Assembly: GCA_963702835.1 (NCBI GenBank)
Contig: OY969762.1
Coordinates: 2,232,001 to 2,296,000, forward strand
DNA from: JAFGAV01 sp041479055
GTDB taxonomy: Bacteria; Acidobacteriota; Aminicenantia; Aminicenantales; JAFGAV01
Direction of reading: 5' to 3'
DNA: 64,000 bases
Shown here: positions 34,848 through 43,490 of the stretch, piece after piece
Position numbering within the stretch: position 1 is the stretch's first letter
Layout: every line of letters begins with the position of its first letter
Notes under the pieces: model-generated
Seen by the model: the letters and a program-made list of their open reading frames with translations, nothing else
The model's database searches: none
What the model was told of the DNA's origin: nothing
Position numbers and translations under genes: made by a program

Positions 34848-35732
34848 TTAAGGCTTGCGGAAGCGGATCTGGGTCCGGCCCATTTCCACGACCGTATTGT
34901 TCTCTACAACCGCGCTCCCGGACACGGGCGTGCCGTTGACCCTGGTCGGGTTGGTCGAGCTTTCGTTGACGATGGTGAAGATCTTCTTGGCGTTGTCATA
35001 GTTGATGCTGGCCTGTTCCTTGGACACGGTGTCGTCCGACAGCTCGACATCGTTCTTCCGAGCGCCGGCCCGGCCGAGGGTGGTGGCCAGCTTGGTCAGG
35101 GCGAACTCCTTGCCTTTGTCGGGTCCCTTCTCGATGATGAGGTCGGCGCCCAGGTTCATGTAGACCTGGGTCTTGCCCGCCGCCGGCGCAGGGGCCTGGG
35201 AAGGGATGCGGGCCGTGGCGCCGGGCCGGACGGCCTGCTCCGCCGCCGCGCGCCTGGGCCTGGTCAGGAGCAGGACGAAGGTGACGATCAGGGCAATAAA
35301 GAGGAGGATGGCGGCGACTAGAATAATCTTCATAGCCGCGGACATGCCCGGTGAGGAGCGCGATATTTCTTTGAGGATAGGCAAGTTGGCCCGGGTGGGA
35401 TCCTGGATGACCGTGCCGGTGACGGTGAACGTTTTTCCGATGGGGGGGAGGTTGTTCGTCCGGACGATGAGCTGATTGTAGGGCAGTTCACCGGCATTGA
35501 TCACTCCGGTCACGATGCTGTCATCCATAATAGTGTAGAAGCCGCGGGTCGTGCCCAGCGGCTCGGATTTGACTTCTTGGACCATCCCGATCACGGTCAC
35601 CGTCGTGTTCCAGAAGCGGACGGGGTTGGCCCGGATATCGTTGATCCATACCTGATCGGCGGCGCCGGCGGATGAAAGCAGCAGGGGAACGGCCAGTAGG
35701 GCCAAGCCAAGCACAACCGCGAGTCTTTTCAT
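34848..35732 (-). CDS. FHA-domain membrane protein with OB-like N-terminus
   Basis: About 294 residues with a signal peptide (MKRLAVVLGLALLAVPLLL), an OB-fold-like extracytoplasmic region of about 100 residues (NDIRANPVRFWNTTVTVIGMV...), one membrane segment (IILVAAILLFIALIVTFVLLL) and a cytoplasmic FHA domain (GKEFALTKLATTLGR, NDVELSDDTVSKEQA). FHA binds phosphothreonine, so this is a natural partner of the kinase at 31450-33816. The classic SRxHA motif is SKEQA here, which may weaken binding. Start set at 35732 because AAGGAGGG precedes that ATG; an upstream in-frame start would put the signal peptide internally. Confidence 0.88.
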   Translation of the reverse strand: MKRLAVVLGLALLAVPLLLSSAGAADQVWINDIRANPVRFWNTTVTVIGMVQEVKSEPLGTTRGFYTIMDDSIVTGVINAGELPYNQLIVRTNNLPPIGKTFTVTGTVIQDPTRANLPILKEISRSSPGMSAAMKIILVAAILLFIALIVTFVLLLTRPRRAAAEQAVRPGATARIPSQAPAPAAGKTQVYMNLGADLIIEKGPDKGKEFALTKLATTLGRAGARKNDVELSDDTVSKEQASINYDNAKKIFTIVNESSTNPTRVNGTPVSGSAVVENNTVVEMGRTQIRFRKP

Positions 35733-35983
35733 AATATCCCTCCTTGTCAGGCGGAATTCCTTCCGCCTAGAATCCATCAATCTTTCCCTTTTGATTTCCT
35801 ATAAAATGGGGATGTCGGTTCATCCCTCTTCTCATGCTGGATAATACATACTACTACTCTATCTCCCAGGCTTTGTCAACAGAATGAAGTTGCCCCGCCG
35901 GCCCTGATTGATTTAATAAAAATCCTGGGCTATGATGATAGAAAATGATCAAGATTTTGCCGGAGCGACCGGGAGGTCAGCCC

Positions 35984-36535
35984 ATGAGCCGTCATTCACT
36001 CTTCCTTCGATACAGCGTCCTGCTTCTTGTCCTGGCCGGAGTGGGCCTGGCGGCGGCCTGCACAGGGATCCCCAAGGACGAAGAAATCAAATCCTGGATG
36101 CAGATCGTCGATATGGAAACCAAGTGGGTTTCTAAGGAATACCGGGCTTGGCCGCCCAAGCTCACCCTGGTCCCGGCTATTTCCTTCCGGGTCAAGAACG
36201 TTTCCCCCAAGCCCTTGACCTATATCTATTTCAACGCCATCTTCAAGTTCAAGGACGACGAGGAGAACCTGGGCGATAATTACCTGGCCGGCATCCGCGG
36301 CACGCCCGTTCCGCCCGGAGAGCTCAGCCCGGTCATTTTCATGAAGAGCAATTTCGGCGTGGAGGGCAAGAGCCTGGCCTCTTTCACCAACAACCCCATG
36401 TGGAAGCAGGTCGCCGTCAAACTCTTCGCCCAGACCCAAGGCTCCAGCCATGTCCTGCTGGGGACCTACACCTGCTCGAGAACTATCGACTTCAAAGAGC
36501 CCGAGCCGGCCGCCAAGCCGGCTCCCAAAAAATAG
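35984..36535 (+). CDS. Putative secreted lipoprotein
   Basis: A 183-residue protein with a signal peptide ending LAGVGLAAACTG, which is compatible with a lipobox Cys. The mature part has a beta-sandwich look (FRVKNVSPKPLTYIYFNAIFKF; PPGELSPVIFMKSNFGVEG) and ends with a Pro/Lys-rich tail. I do not recognise the family. Start placed at 35984 because GGGAGGT precedes it. It is convergent with the PPIase gene at 36541, six bases away. Confidence 0.7.
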   Translation: MSRHSLFLRYSVLLLVLAGVGLAAACTGIPKDEEIKSWMQIVDMETKWVSKEYRAWPPKLTLVPAISFRVKNVSPKPLTYIYFNAIFKFKDDEENLGDNYLAGIRGTPVPPGELSPVIFMKSNFGVEGKSLASFTNNPMWKQVAVKLFAQTQGSSHVLLGTYTCSRTIDFKEPEPAAKPAPKK

Positions 36536-36540
36536 GGAAC

Positions 36541-37521
36541 CTAGCCTTCCAGCGCGTTCGGCCGGAGGATCTTGATGTAGTTTTTCTGTTTTAATTTGGC
36601 CACGTAGTCTTCAATGGCCAGGGCTCGTTTCTGGGTGAAGATGCGTTCCTCGATATCTTTTTTAGCCTCTTCAAAGGGCCGCAGCCGGCTCGCTTTCCGG
36701 CTCTCCAGCCGCAGCAGATACCAGCCGTTTTTAGCTTTCACCCAGGCTGAAATCTGGCCCGGCTGGAGTCCCGCCACGGCCTTATCCAGAACGGGGTCGA
36801 GTTCCTTTTTCTTGAAAGTGCCCAGGTCGCCCTGGGTTTCTTTGGCCGGACCCTCGGAATAGAGCCCCGCCAAGGAGAGGAAATCCTGGCCGGCTGCCAG
36901 CTTGTCGCTGATATCGCGCTTTTTAGACTCCAGGCTCTCTCCCGGGTTGCTCTCCTCGGAGAGGAAGATGCCCCGCAGATGGACCTCTTCAGGCTCGGTA
37001 TAGTTCTCCGGGTGGGTCTTGTATTCCTTCACGATCTCGGCGTCGTCGATGACGATCTGCCGGTCCACTTCGCTGAAGAGGACGGCCTGCCGCAGCAGGT
37101 CCTCTTCTATCTGTTTGAGCCAATTGTTGTAGTCAATTCCTTCCCGGGCCAGGGCCAGCCGAAGGTCTTCGTCGGTGTCCAGGTTGTTCTGGCGCTTGAT
37201 GTTGTCGATGGTCGTCCGGGCCTGCTCCCGGACATCCAGTTTCATCTCCCGGGCTTTCTGCAGCAGGATAAGCTCGGTGATCATCCTGTCCAACAAGTTC
37301 TGCTTGAGGAGCTCATACTGCTTGCTGAACTCCTCACCGCTGAACTGGGCCCGCAGGGCCTGGATCATCAATTCGTTGCGGGCCTTGACCTCGGACAGGG
37401 TGATGATGTCGCCGTTGACCACGGCCACAATTTCTTCGATGGTCTGCTGGCCGGCGGCCAGGGGCAGGGCCAGGGCCAGCATCAGGAACAGGGCCGTTCT
37501 TATCGATGCCGATATTCTCAT
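36541..37521 (-). CDS. SurA-like peptidyl-prolyl cis-trans isomerase/chaperone
   Basis: About 326 residues with a signal peptide (ALFLMLALALPLAAG), a SurA-type N-domain (EIVAVVNGDIITLSEV, a hallmark opening) and one parvulin domain toward the C-terminus (LRGIFLSEES...GDLGTFKKKELDPVLDKAVAGLQPGQIS). It acts in the periplasm as an outer membrane protein chaperone and prolyl isomerase. ATG at 37521 follows an AAAGGA site and overlaps the stop of the second PPIase gene, so the two are coupled. Both lie downstream of mfd on the same strand. Confidence 0.88.
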   Translation of the reverse strand: MRISASIRTALFLMLALALPLAAGQQTIEEIVAVVNGDIITLSEVKARNELMIQALRAQFSGEEFSKQYELLKQNLLDRMITELILLQKAREMKLDVREQARTTIDNIKRQNNLDTDEDLRLALAREGIDYNNWLKQIEEDLLRQAVLFSEVDRQIVIDDAEIVKEYKTHPENYTEPEEVHLRGIFLSEESNPGESLESKKRDISDKLAAGQDFLSLAGLYSEGPAKETQGDLGTFKKKELDPVLDKAVAGLQPGQISAWVKAKNGWYLLRLESRKASRLRPFEEAKKDIEERIFTQKRALAIEDYVAKLKQKNYIKILRPNALEG

Positions 37522-38522
37522 GGAAGGTTCCTTTGATAGGAAAATGACAGATTCTGGGTCAGGGTTTTCCAATCCAGGCGTTTTTTCAACTCGGCCAGGT
37601 GGTCGGACACGGCCAAGCTGATCTTCTGGTCGAGAAGCTTGAGACGGATACCCGGAGCAGCCTTGTCCAGGGGGACGATCTCCGGCTCGAACCGCTTGTT
37701 GAGGAGAAAGATGTGATAGCCGTAGGAGGATTCCACCACCTGGCTGATCTGGCCTTCCGGCAAAGACAGGACGACCCGTTCGATCTCAAAAGGAAGTTGG
37801 CCGGGGCTGAATACGCCCAGGCGGCCGCCCCGCTCGGCTTCCGGGCCGATAGAGATTCGGCGGGCCATGGCCTGGAACTCCTCGACCGTCCGGCCGCGGA
37901 CGCTGTCCAGGACCTCAACCGCTTTTTCCTCGGACCCGACCAGGATCTGGTAGACCTCAAACCGTTCGGGCTGGAGGAAATCGCTCTTGTGGCCTTCGTA
38001 GAAGGCCTTGACCTCCGGGTCGCTGACGGTGATGTCCTTGACCAGGAGATAGGTGTATTTGTCCTCCAGCAGCTTGTCCCGGAGGCTCTTCAGGTCAGAG
38101 TCGCTAAACTCCGTTCTCATGGCCGGTTCGAGCTGGCCTTTCACCTTGACCAGGTACTCTTTCATCTCTTCCTCGGTCAGGCCGATCTGCTGCTGGCGGG
38201 CCTGTTCTAGGATGAGCTTATCCTCGCAGAACCGGTCATAAAGACGGCTGAGGGTTGACGCGGACAAAGGCTCTTCTATTTGGCCCAGAGTGTGGCGGAC
38301 GTAGCTATCGAAGTCCGAGCCGGAGTAAGACGATTCGCCCACCTGGAGGATGATGAGGCTCTTTTTCGGGGCGGTTTCCGGGGGAGCTGCCGCGCCGGCC
38401 GAGCTGCCCTTATCCCGGCGGCAGGCCGGGCCGGCCAGGGCCAGGAGCGCGGACAGGGCCAAGAGCGCGGCCAGGGCGGGCAGGACGGCGGAACGGAATT
38501 TGGGATTCATGAGTATCGTCAC
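37518..38522 (-). CDS. Second SurA/PpiC-like peptidyl-prolyl isomerase
   Basis: A 334-residue protein. N-terminal hydrophobic segment then Cys (ALAGPACRRD), possibly a lipoprotein, then a SurA-like helical domain (YDRFCEDKLILEQARQQQIG) and a parvulin domain (FEVYQILVGSEEKAVEVL, GGRLGVFSPGQLPFEIERVVLSLPEGQIS). Substrate probably outer membrane proteins; the two-gene set suggests a paired chaperone. The start may be a GTG at 38522, overlapping the mfd stop, or the ATG at 38510; no clear ribosome site decides it. Confidence 0.85.
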   Translation of the reverse strand: MTILMNPKFRSAVLPALAALLALSALLALAGPACRRDKGSSAGAAAPPETAPKKSLIILQVGESSYSGSDFDSYVRHTLGQIEEPLSASTLSRLYDRFCEDKLILEQARQQQIGLTEEEMKEYLVKVKGQLEPAMRTEFSDSDLKSLRDKLLEDKYTYLLVKDITVSDPEVKAFYEGHKSDFLQPERFEVYQILVGSEEKAVEVLDSVRGRTVEEFQAMARRISIGPEAERGGRLGVFSPGQLPFEIERVVLSLPEGQISQVVESSYGYHIFLLNKRFEPEIVPLDKAAPGIRLKLLDQKISLAVSDHLAELKKRLDWKTLTQNLSFSYQRNLP

Positions 38523-41500
38523 TATCTGTTCGGGCCGCTCATTGTACCATTAGTTCCTAACTCCTTCAAGATAAGGAGTGTTTCATTCAGGACCACGTCA
38601 TCGGCGGTCGAGCTCAAGTTGAGGGCCAGGACACCCTGTGGCGTCAGGCTGCCCGAAAACCGCTTGAGGAGTTTGGGGAACTGGGCGGGGTCGACGGGCG
38701 TGGTGGGGATGAACTTGAAAACCAGCCTGGAACCGAACCGGTCGAGGCTTTTCAGCTTGAGCCGGTGGGCCAGGAATTTGACCGCTCCGTAGGCCAGCAG
38801 GTTTTTGGCTCCGGGAGGCAGCGGGCCGAAGCGGTCCTGCATCTCCTCCCCGATCCGGCCGATCTCATCCAGGCTTTCGACGGAGGAGATCCTCTTATAG
38901 AGGTGGAGGCGGAGGTTGACCTGGGGCAGGTAGTCCTCCGGGAGGCGGATATCGGCCTTGAGGTTGATCTCGGTCTTGACCTCCTCGATGGCCTCGCCCT
39001 TGAGCTCGCGGATGGCCTGGTCGAGGAGGTGCATGAAATAGTCGTAGCCCAGGGCGACCAGGTTGCCGTGCTGTTCGAAACCCAGGAGGTTGCCGGCCCC
39101 CCGTATTTCCAGGTCCTTGGCCGCCAGCCGAAACCCGGAGCCCAGCTCGCTGAACTCCTTGAGCGCTGCCAAGCGTTTGCGGGCCAGAGGGGTGAGCTCG
39201 GCGAAGGGGGGCACCAGGAAATAGGCATAAGCCTGGCGCGAGGAGCGGCCGACCCGGCCGCGGAGCTGATAGAGCTGGGCCAGGCCGTACAGGTCGGCCC
39301 GGTCCACGATGAGGGTATTGACCAGGGGAATGTCGATGCCGTTCTCGATGATGGTCGTGGAGACCAGGACGTTGGACCTCTGGTTGATGAAGTCCAGCAT
39401 CCGTTTCTCTAGGGTCAGCCCCGGCATCTGGCCGTGGATGACGCTCAGCTTGGCCTCGGGCACCAGCTTGCCCAGGACGGAGGAGGTGTGTTCAATGTCC
39501 TCGATCCGGTTGTGAATGTAGTAGACCTGTCCGCCCCTCTTGAGCTCCTGCCGGACGGCGGAGGCCGTCAGCTTGGGGCTGAAGGCGGTGACTACGGTGT
39601 GCACGGCCAGGCGGTCGCGGGGAGGGGTTTCGATGAGGCTGATGTCGCGCAGGCCGGTCAGCGACAGGTTGAGGGTGCGGGGGATGGGGGTGGCGGTCAA
39701 GGTCAAGACATCAATGTCTGCTTTAAGCTGCTTGATCCTCTCCTTGTGACGGACTCCGAAGCGCTGCTCTTCATCCACGACGAGCAGGCCCAGGTCGCGG
39801 AAAGCGACATCCCGGCTGAGCAGCCGGTGGGTGCCGATGACAATGTCCACCAACCCGCTTTTCAAGTCTTCCACTATTTTCTTCTGCTCCCGGGCCGGCT
39901 GCAGCCGGGTCAACCCTTCCACCCGGATGGGAAAGAGAATCATCCGGTTCCGGAAGGTCTTGACATGCTGGCTGGCCAGGATGGTCGTCGGGCAGAGCAC
40001 GGCGGCCTGCTTTCCGTCCATGACCGCCTTGAAGGCGGCCCTCATGGCCACTTCGGTCTTGCCGTAGCCGACGTCCCCGCACACTAGCCGGTCCATGGGA
40101 GAGGGCGACTCCATGTCCCGGGCGATCTCCTTGATGGAACGAAGCTGGTCCTCGGTTTCCTCAAACTCAAACGTCCTCTCGAATTCCGCCTGCCAACGGC
40201 CCTCCGGCGAGAAGGTGAACCCCCGGACGGATTTGCGCTGGGCGTAGAGCTCAAGCAGCTCCCGGGCCAGCCGCTCGATGGCCTTCTTGGCCTTCTGCTT
40301 GGTCCGCTCCCAGGAAGGCGTGCCCAGCTTGTCCAGGGGGGGCTGGGCCTCGCCCACGGCCGCATACTTCTGGACCAGGTTCAGGTCTTCGACCGGCACG
40401 AACAGCTTATCCTCATCCCGGTAGCGCAGGTCGATGAACTCGCGGGCCTTGCCCTCGATGTCCATCTTGAGCAGACCCTGGAAAAGCCCGATCCCGTAGT
40501 CGGTATGGACCACAGTGTCGCCCGTCTTGAGGTCCTGGAAGTGCGAGCGGAAAGGCCGGACCGCCACCCGGGAGGTGACCACCCGCTCCTCGGTCAGGAC
40601 GTCGCGCTCGGAGAAGAAGAAGATTTTTTCTTCGGGATAGCTGAACCCCTGGGCCAAGCCGCCCAACAGGAGGAGGATCTCTCCCTGGCGGGGCTGCTCG
40701 AGCGGCCCGGCCGCCTCCGCCGAAAGGATTTCCTCCTGGGCCAGCAGGGCGCTGAACCTCTGGCGGAGGGCATCACCGGACAGGAACAAATAGCAGCGGT
40801 CGCGGCCGGCCTGAAGCTTCTTCAAGTATTGGAGGAAAAAAGGGATCTTGTTGGCAAAGCGGGGCACAGACTGGAAGCCCATGGAGAAAGCGGGCCGGGA
40901 GCCGGCCGGCGCCAACTCCCTGACCAAGACGGATTCCTCCTTGATCCGCTCCCAGTCCCCGGCGGCATAGACCTCCTCGATGGGCAGCACGAACTTTTTA
41001 TTTTCTTCCAGCTCCCGAGCCTGAGCCTCGAAGTCCGTGCGGGACTCCCGCCATTCCTTGTCTACTTCCTCGAAATTCTGGACTAAGAACACGGCCCCCT
41101 CGAGGTAGTTCCGAAAAGGCACAAAATGATCCCGGTAGAGCAAGCTTAAGAAAACGAAGCTGGGAAAAATGTCGCCCGCCCGCAGCCTGGCGGCCTTGTC
41201 GCGCACATCCCGGGCCGCGCCGCCGCGGCCCAGGGCTAGGTCGGCCCATTCCTCGAAGAAGGTCTCCCGGCCGGGGAACTCGCGGAGCGAAGGGATGACC
41301 GCCCGGTCAAGCCGCCGCCGGGAAGCCTGGGAGGAAGGCTCGAAGGCCCGGATCGAGACGACCTCATTCCCGGAGAACTCCAGCCGGAAAGGAAGCTCTT
41401 CCCAGGGAGAAAAAACGTCCACTACACCCCCGCGCCAGGCGTATTCGCCGTGCGAGGCGATGAGCTCCTCCTTGCTGTAGCCGAATTCGAGGAGGGTCTG

Positions 41501-41968
41501 CAGGACCGCGTCCCGGTCGAGCCGTCCGCCTTTGTCCACTTCCAGGAAAGACTCGGCCAGGCGGTGGGGTGAGGGAAAGGGCTTGAGCAGGCCGAAGAGG
41601 TCGGTCAGGATGAGGTCGGCCGGCCGGTGGAGGAGCTCATGAAAAAAGCGCATCCTCCGGGCCGACACCTCGAGCGAGGCCGGGACTTCCTGGTAGGGGC
41701 TGACGCCCAGGCCGGGCAGCAGCGACACGGTTTTAGCCGGGGCCAGATGGGAAAGGAAGAACCGGCACTGCTCGGCGAACGTGTCGAGCGGGGCGGAGCT
41801 GGGGAGGATGCAGACCAGCCGCCGGGGCAGCCGGGCGGCGAGGCAGGACAGGACATAGGGCCGGGCGGCTTCGGGCAGCCCGGCCAGTGAGAGGCCGCGC
41901 CCGCCCTTGAGGATGCAGTCGGTCAGCCGCTTGAATTCAGCGACGTGGTAAAGGAAGTCCAGGCTCAT
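38522..41968 (-). CDS. mfd: Transcription-repair coupling factor
   Basis: A 1148-residue protein, the full Mfd length. Seen in order: UvrB-like N-terminal part, the RNA polymerase-interaction region (GDTVVHTDYGIGLFQGL), Walker A (CGDVGYGKT), DEEQ helicase motif (VVDEEQRFGVRHK), TATPIPRTLNLSL, RGRVGRSSRQAYAYF and the C-terminal TRG/D7 regions. It removes stalled RNA polymerase and recruits UvrA for repair. Its last codon region overlaps the next gene (PPIase), so repair and periplasmic chaperone genes share one transcript. Confidence 0.96.
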   Translation of the reverse strand: MSLDFLYHVAEFKRLTDCILKGGRGLSLAGLPEAARPYVLSCLAARLPRRLVCILPSSAPLDTFAEQCRFFLSHLAPAKTVSLLPGLGVSPYQEVPASLEVSARRMRFFHELLHRPADLILTDLFGLLKPFPSPHRLAESFLEVDKGGRLDRDAVLQTLLEFGYSKEELIASHGEYAWRGGVVDVFSPWEELPFRLEFSGNEVVSIRAFEPSSQASRRRLDRAVIPSLREFPGRETFFEEWADLALGRGGAARDVRDKAARLRAGDIFPSFVFLSLLYRDHFVPFRNYLEGAVFLVQNFEEVDKEWRESRTDFEAQARELEENKKFVLPIEEVYAAGDWERIKEESVLVRELAPAGSRPAFSMGFQSVPRFANKIPFFLQYLKKLQAGRDRCYLFLSGDALRQRFSALLAQEEILSAEAAGPLEQPRQGEILLLLGGLAQGFSYPEEKIFFFSERDVLTEERVVTSRVAVRPFRSHFQDLKTGDTVVHTDYGIGLFQGLLKMDIEGKAREFIDLRYRDEDKLFVPVEDLNLVQKYAAVGEAQPPLDKLGTPSWERTKQKAKKAIERLARELLELYAQRKSVRGFTFSPEGRWQAEFERTFEFEETEDQLRSIKEIARDMESPSPMDRLVCGDVGYGKTEVAMRAAFKAVMDGKQAAVLCPTTILASQHVKTFRNRMILFPIRVEGLTRLQPAREQKKIVEDLKSGLVDIVIGTHRLLSRDVAFRDLGLLVVDEEQRFGVRHKERIKQLKADIDVLTLTATPIPRTLNLSLTGLRDISLIETPPRDRLAVHTVVTAFSPKLTASAVRQELKRGGQVYYIHNRIEDIEHTSSVLGKLVPEAKLSVIHGQMPGLTLEKRMLDFINQRSNVLVSTTIIENGIDIPLVNTLIVDRADLYGLAQLYQLRGRVGRSSRQAYAYFLVPPFAELTPLARKRLAALKEFSELGSGFRLAAKDLEIRGAGNLLGFEQHGNLVALGYDYFMHLLDQAIRELKGEAIEEVKTEINLKADIRLPEDYLPQVNLRLHLYKRISSVESLDEIGRIGEEMQDRFGPLPPGAKNLLAYGAVKFLAHRLKLKSLDRFGSRLVFKFIPTTPVDPAQFPKLLKRFSGSLTPQGVLALNLSSTADDVVLNETLLILKELGTNGTMSGPNR

Positions 41969-41980
41969 CGCCCCCCATTA

Positions 41981-42038
41981 TACGGTGGGGCGGCCGGAGC
42001 GTCTATTGATACGGTGGGGGGGTCGGAGCGCCTATTGC
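41981..42038. repeat. 29-base imperfect tandem duplication upstream of mfd
   Basis: Two adjacent 29-base units (41981-42009 and 42010-42038), each TACGGTGGGG...GGAGCG(T/C)CTATTG, differing at a few sites. Located just outside the mfd start, on the divergent side of the small lipoprotein gene. It could hold repeated regulatory sites or be a plain slippage duplication. Confidence 0.85.
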
Positions 42039-42118
42039 CTCAGCCCGGGTCAATGTTTTTTAGTTGGCCGAATCATCGAATATCCGAAAAAATGGGGCCG
42101 ATGACAAAGGAGGGACTC

Positions 42119-42418
42119 GTGAAAAAAATTCCCGCCCTGGTCCTGATCCTGGCCCTGACTATCGTGCTGTCGAGCTGCGCGCCGGGCCCCAACAACCTCG
42201 AAAAGACCCCGAACGCCAAGGGGCGCATAGCGGGCTTCTGGATGGGCCTCTGGCACGGGCTTATCTCTCCCGTGACTTTCGTCATTTCAATCTTTACTAA
42301 AGACGTCCGCTTCTATGAGGTTCACAACAGCGGCGGCTGGTATAACTTCGGCTTCGTCCTGGGCGCCGGCCTTTTCCTGAGCGGCGGGATCCTGGGCAAA
42401 AGAAAAAGAAAGAGGTAG
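42119..42418 (+). CDS. Small conserved lipoprotein-like membrane protein
   Basis: A 99-residue protein. Signal peptide with a VLSSC lipobox, then GFWMGLWHGLISPVTFVISIF and VHNSGGWYNFGFVLGAGLFLSGG, a pattern of a small conserved uncharacterised family in many phyla; one or two membrane segments. Start is a GTG at 42119, because AAGGAGG lies five bases upstream; an ATG at 42101 is a weaker choice. Function unknown. It lies directly beside the RAYT element. Confidence 0.7.
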   Translation: MKKIPALVLILALTIVLSSCAPGPNNLEKTPNAKGRIAGFWMGLWHGLISPVTFVISIFTKDVRFYEVHNSGGWYNFGFVLGAGLFLSGGILGKRKRKR

Positions 42419-42455
42419 CCTCGAACAAATCCTGCCCGGAAAGGAGCTTTTTGGG

Positions 42456-43451
42456 AAGACCGAGGATAAGCTCAAAAATGCTCCAAACATCAAGATTGAT
42501 TCTGGATTCTGGGGTCAGACCAAGCTATCTCGTTGATAGTAAATCAATAATCAAATTTTTTTGCAGATTTTTATCCCTAAAATGAGCATTTTGGAGCGCA
42601 AAAACGTTCTTTTAAAAAGAAACGCTTATGCCCAGAGCCAATCGTTATCACATTCCCGGCTATATTTGGCACCTAACACATCGGTGTCACAAAAAAGAAT
42701 TTCTGCTTAAGTTTTCAAAGGACCGCAGGAGATGGATAGAGTGGCTGTTCCAGGCGAAACATCGCTATGGTCTCAGGATTCTAAATTACATCGTAACCTG
42801 CAACCATATACACCTTTTGGCATTGGACAACGAAAAGCCTCAGGTTATGTCACGATCACTTCAGTTGATAGCGGGCAGAACAGCTCAGGAATTTAACATA
42901 AGAAAAGGTCGGAAAGGAGCTTTTTGGGAAGACCGATATCATGCAACCGCCATCGAAAAGGGTGCGCATCTGATCCGGTGCTTGACGTATATCGATATGA
43001 ATATGGTTAGAGCCGGGAGGGTCAATCACCCCATCCAATGGCCTCACAGCGGATATTATGAAATGGAAAGAGCTCCTCATCGCAAAGGTTTGTTAGATTA
43101 TGAATACTTGTTGGAGACTCTCGAAATTAGCACATTGGACAAACTTAAAGACCTGCGAAAGAACTGGATAGAAGAAAAGATGGTGAATAAGCAAGCGAGT
43201 CGCGAGAGCCAATGGACGGAAAGCGTCGCTGTTGGGAGCCGGGAATTTATTTGTGAAATGAAAAAGCGTCAAGGCATAAGGGCATGGACCAGAACGATAA
43301 AACCAATTAGCGGTTCTGATTCATATCAGCTAAAGGATAAACCGATAATATATGATGTTATAAGGGCAAAAAGGCCACATTAAGACCGAGAATAGGCTCA
43401 AAAATGCTCCAAACATCAATATATTGAAAGGCTTAGCTCGGTCTGACCCCA
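42456..43451 (+). mobile_element. RAYT/IS200-like transposase element with repeat ends
   Basis: The transposase gene is flanked by two near-identical direct repeats of 38 bases (42456-42493 and 43382-43419), each GACCGAG-ATA-GCTCAAAAATGCTCC-AAACATCAA, and by an inverted pair TGGGGTCAGACC (42510-42521) / GGTCTGACCCCA (43440-43451). Related AGCATTTTGGAGC hairpin-type sequence occurs near 42583. Immediately before the left repeat, 42437-42463 copies a 27-base internal piece of the transposase (42910-42936), as if an internally deleted copy of the element lay there. Confidence 0.75.
42628..43383 (+). CDS. REP-associated tyrosine transposase (RAYT, Y1 family)
   Basis: A 251-residue HUH transposase. 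The HxH metal motif is CNHIHLL (about residue 57-63), the catalytic tyrosine lies in YIDMNMVRAG (about 121-130) and the family signature GAFWEDRYHAT is clear. RAYTs cut and join single-stranded DNA at hairpin ends rather than transposing by DDE chemistry. Lower GC than its neighbours and the surrounding repeat structure show horizontal acquisition. Confidence 0.9.
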   Translation: MPRANRYHIPGYIWHLTHRCHKKEFLLKFSKDRRRWIEWLFQAKHRYGLRILNYIVTCNHIHLLALDNEKPQVMSRSLQLIAGRTAQEFNIRKGRKGAFWEDRYHATAIEKGAHLIRCLTYIDMNMVRAGRVNHPIQWPHSGYYEMERAPHRKGLLDYEYLLETLEISTLDKLKDLRKNWIEEKMVNKQASRESQWTESVAVGSREFICEMKKRQGIRAWTRTIKPISGSDSYQLKDKPIIYDVIRAKRPH

Positions 43452-43490
43452 AAATCAAAACCAAAATCAAACCAAAATCAAAAATCACAT

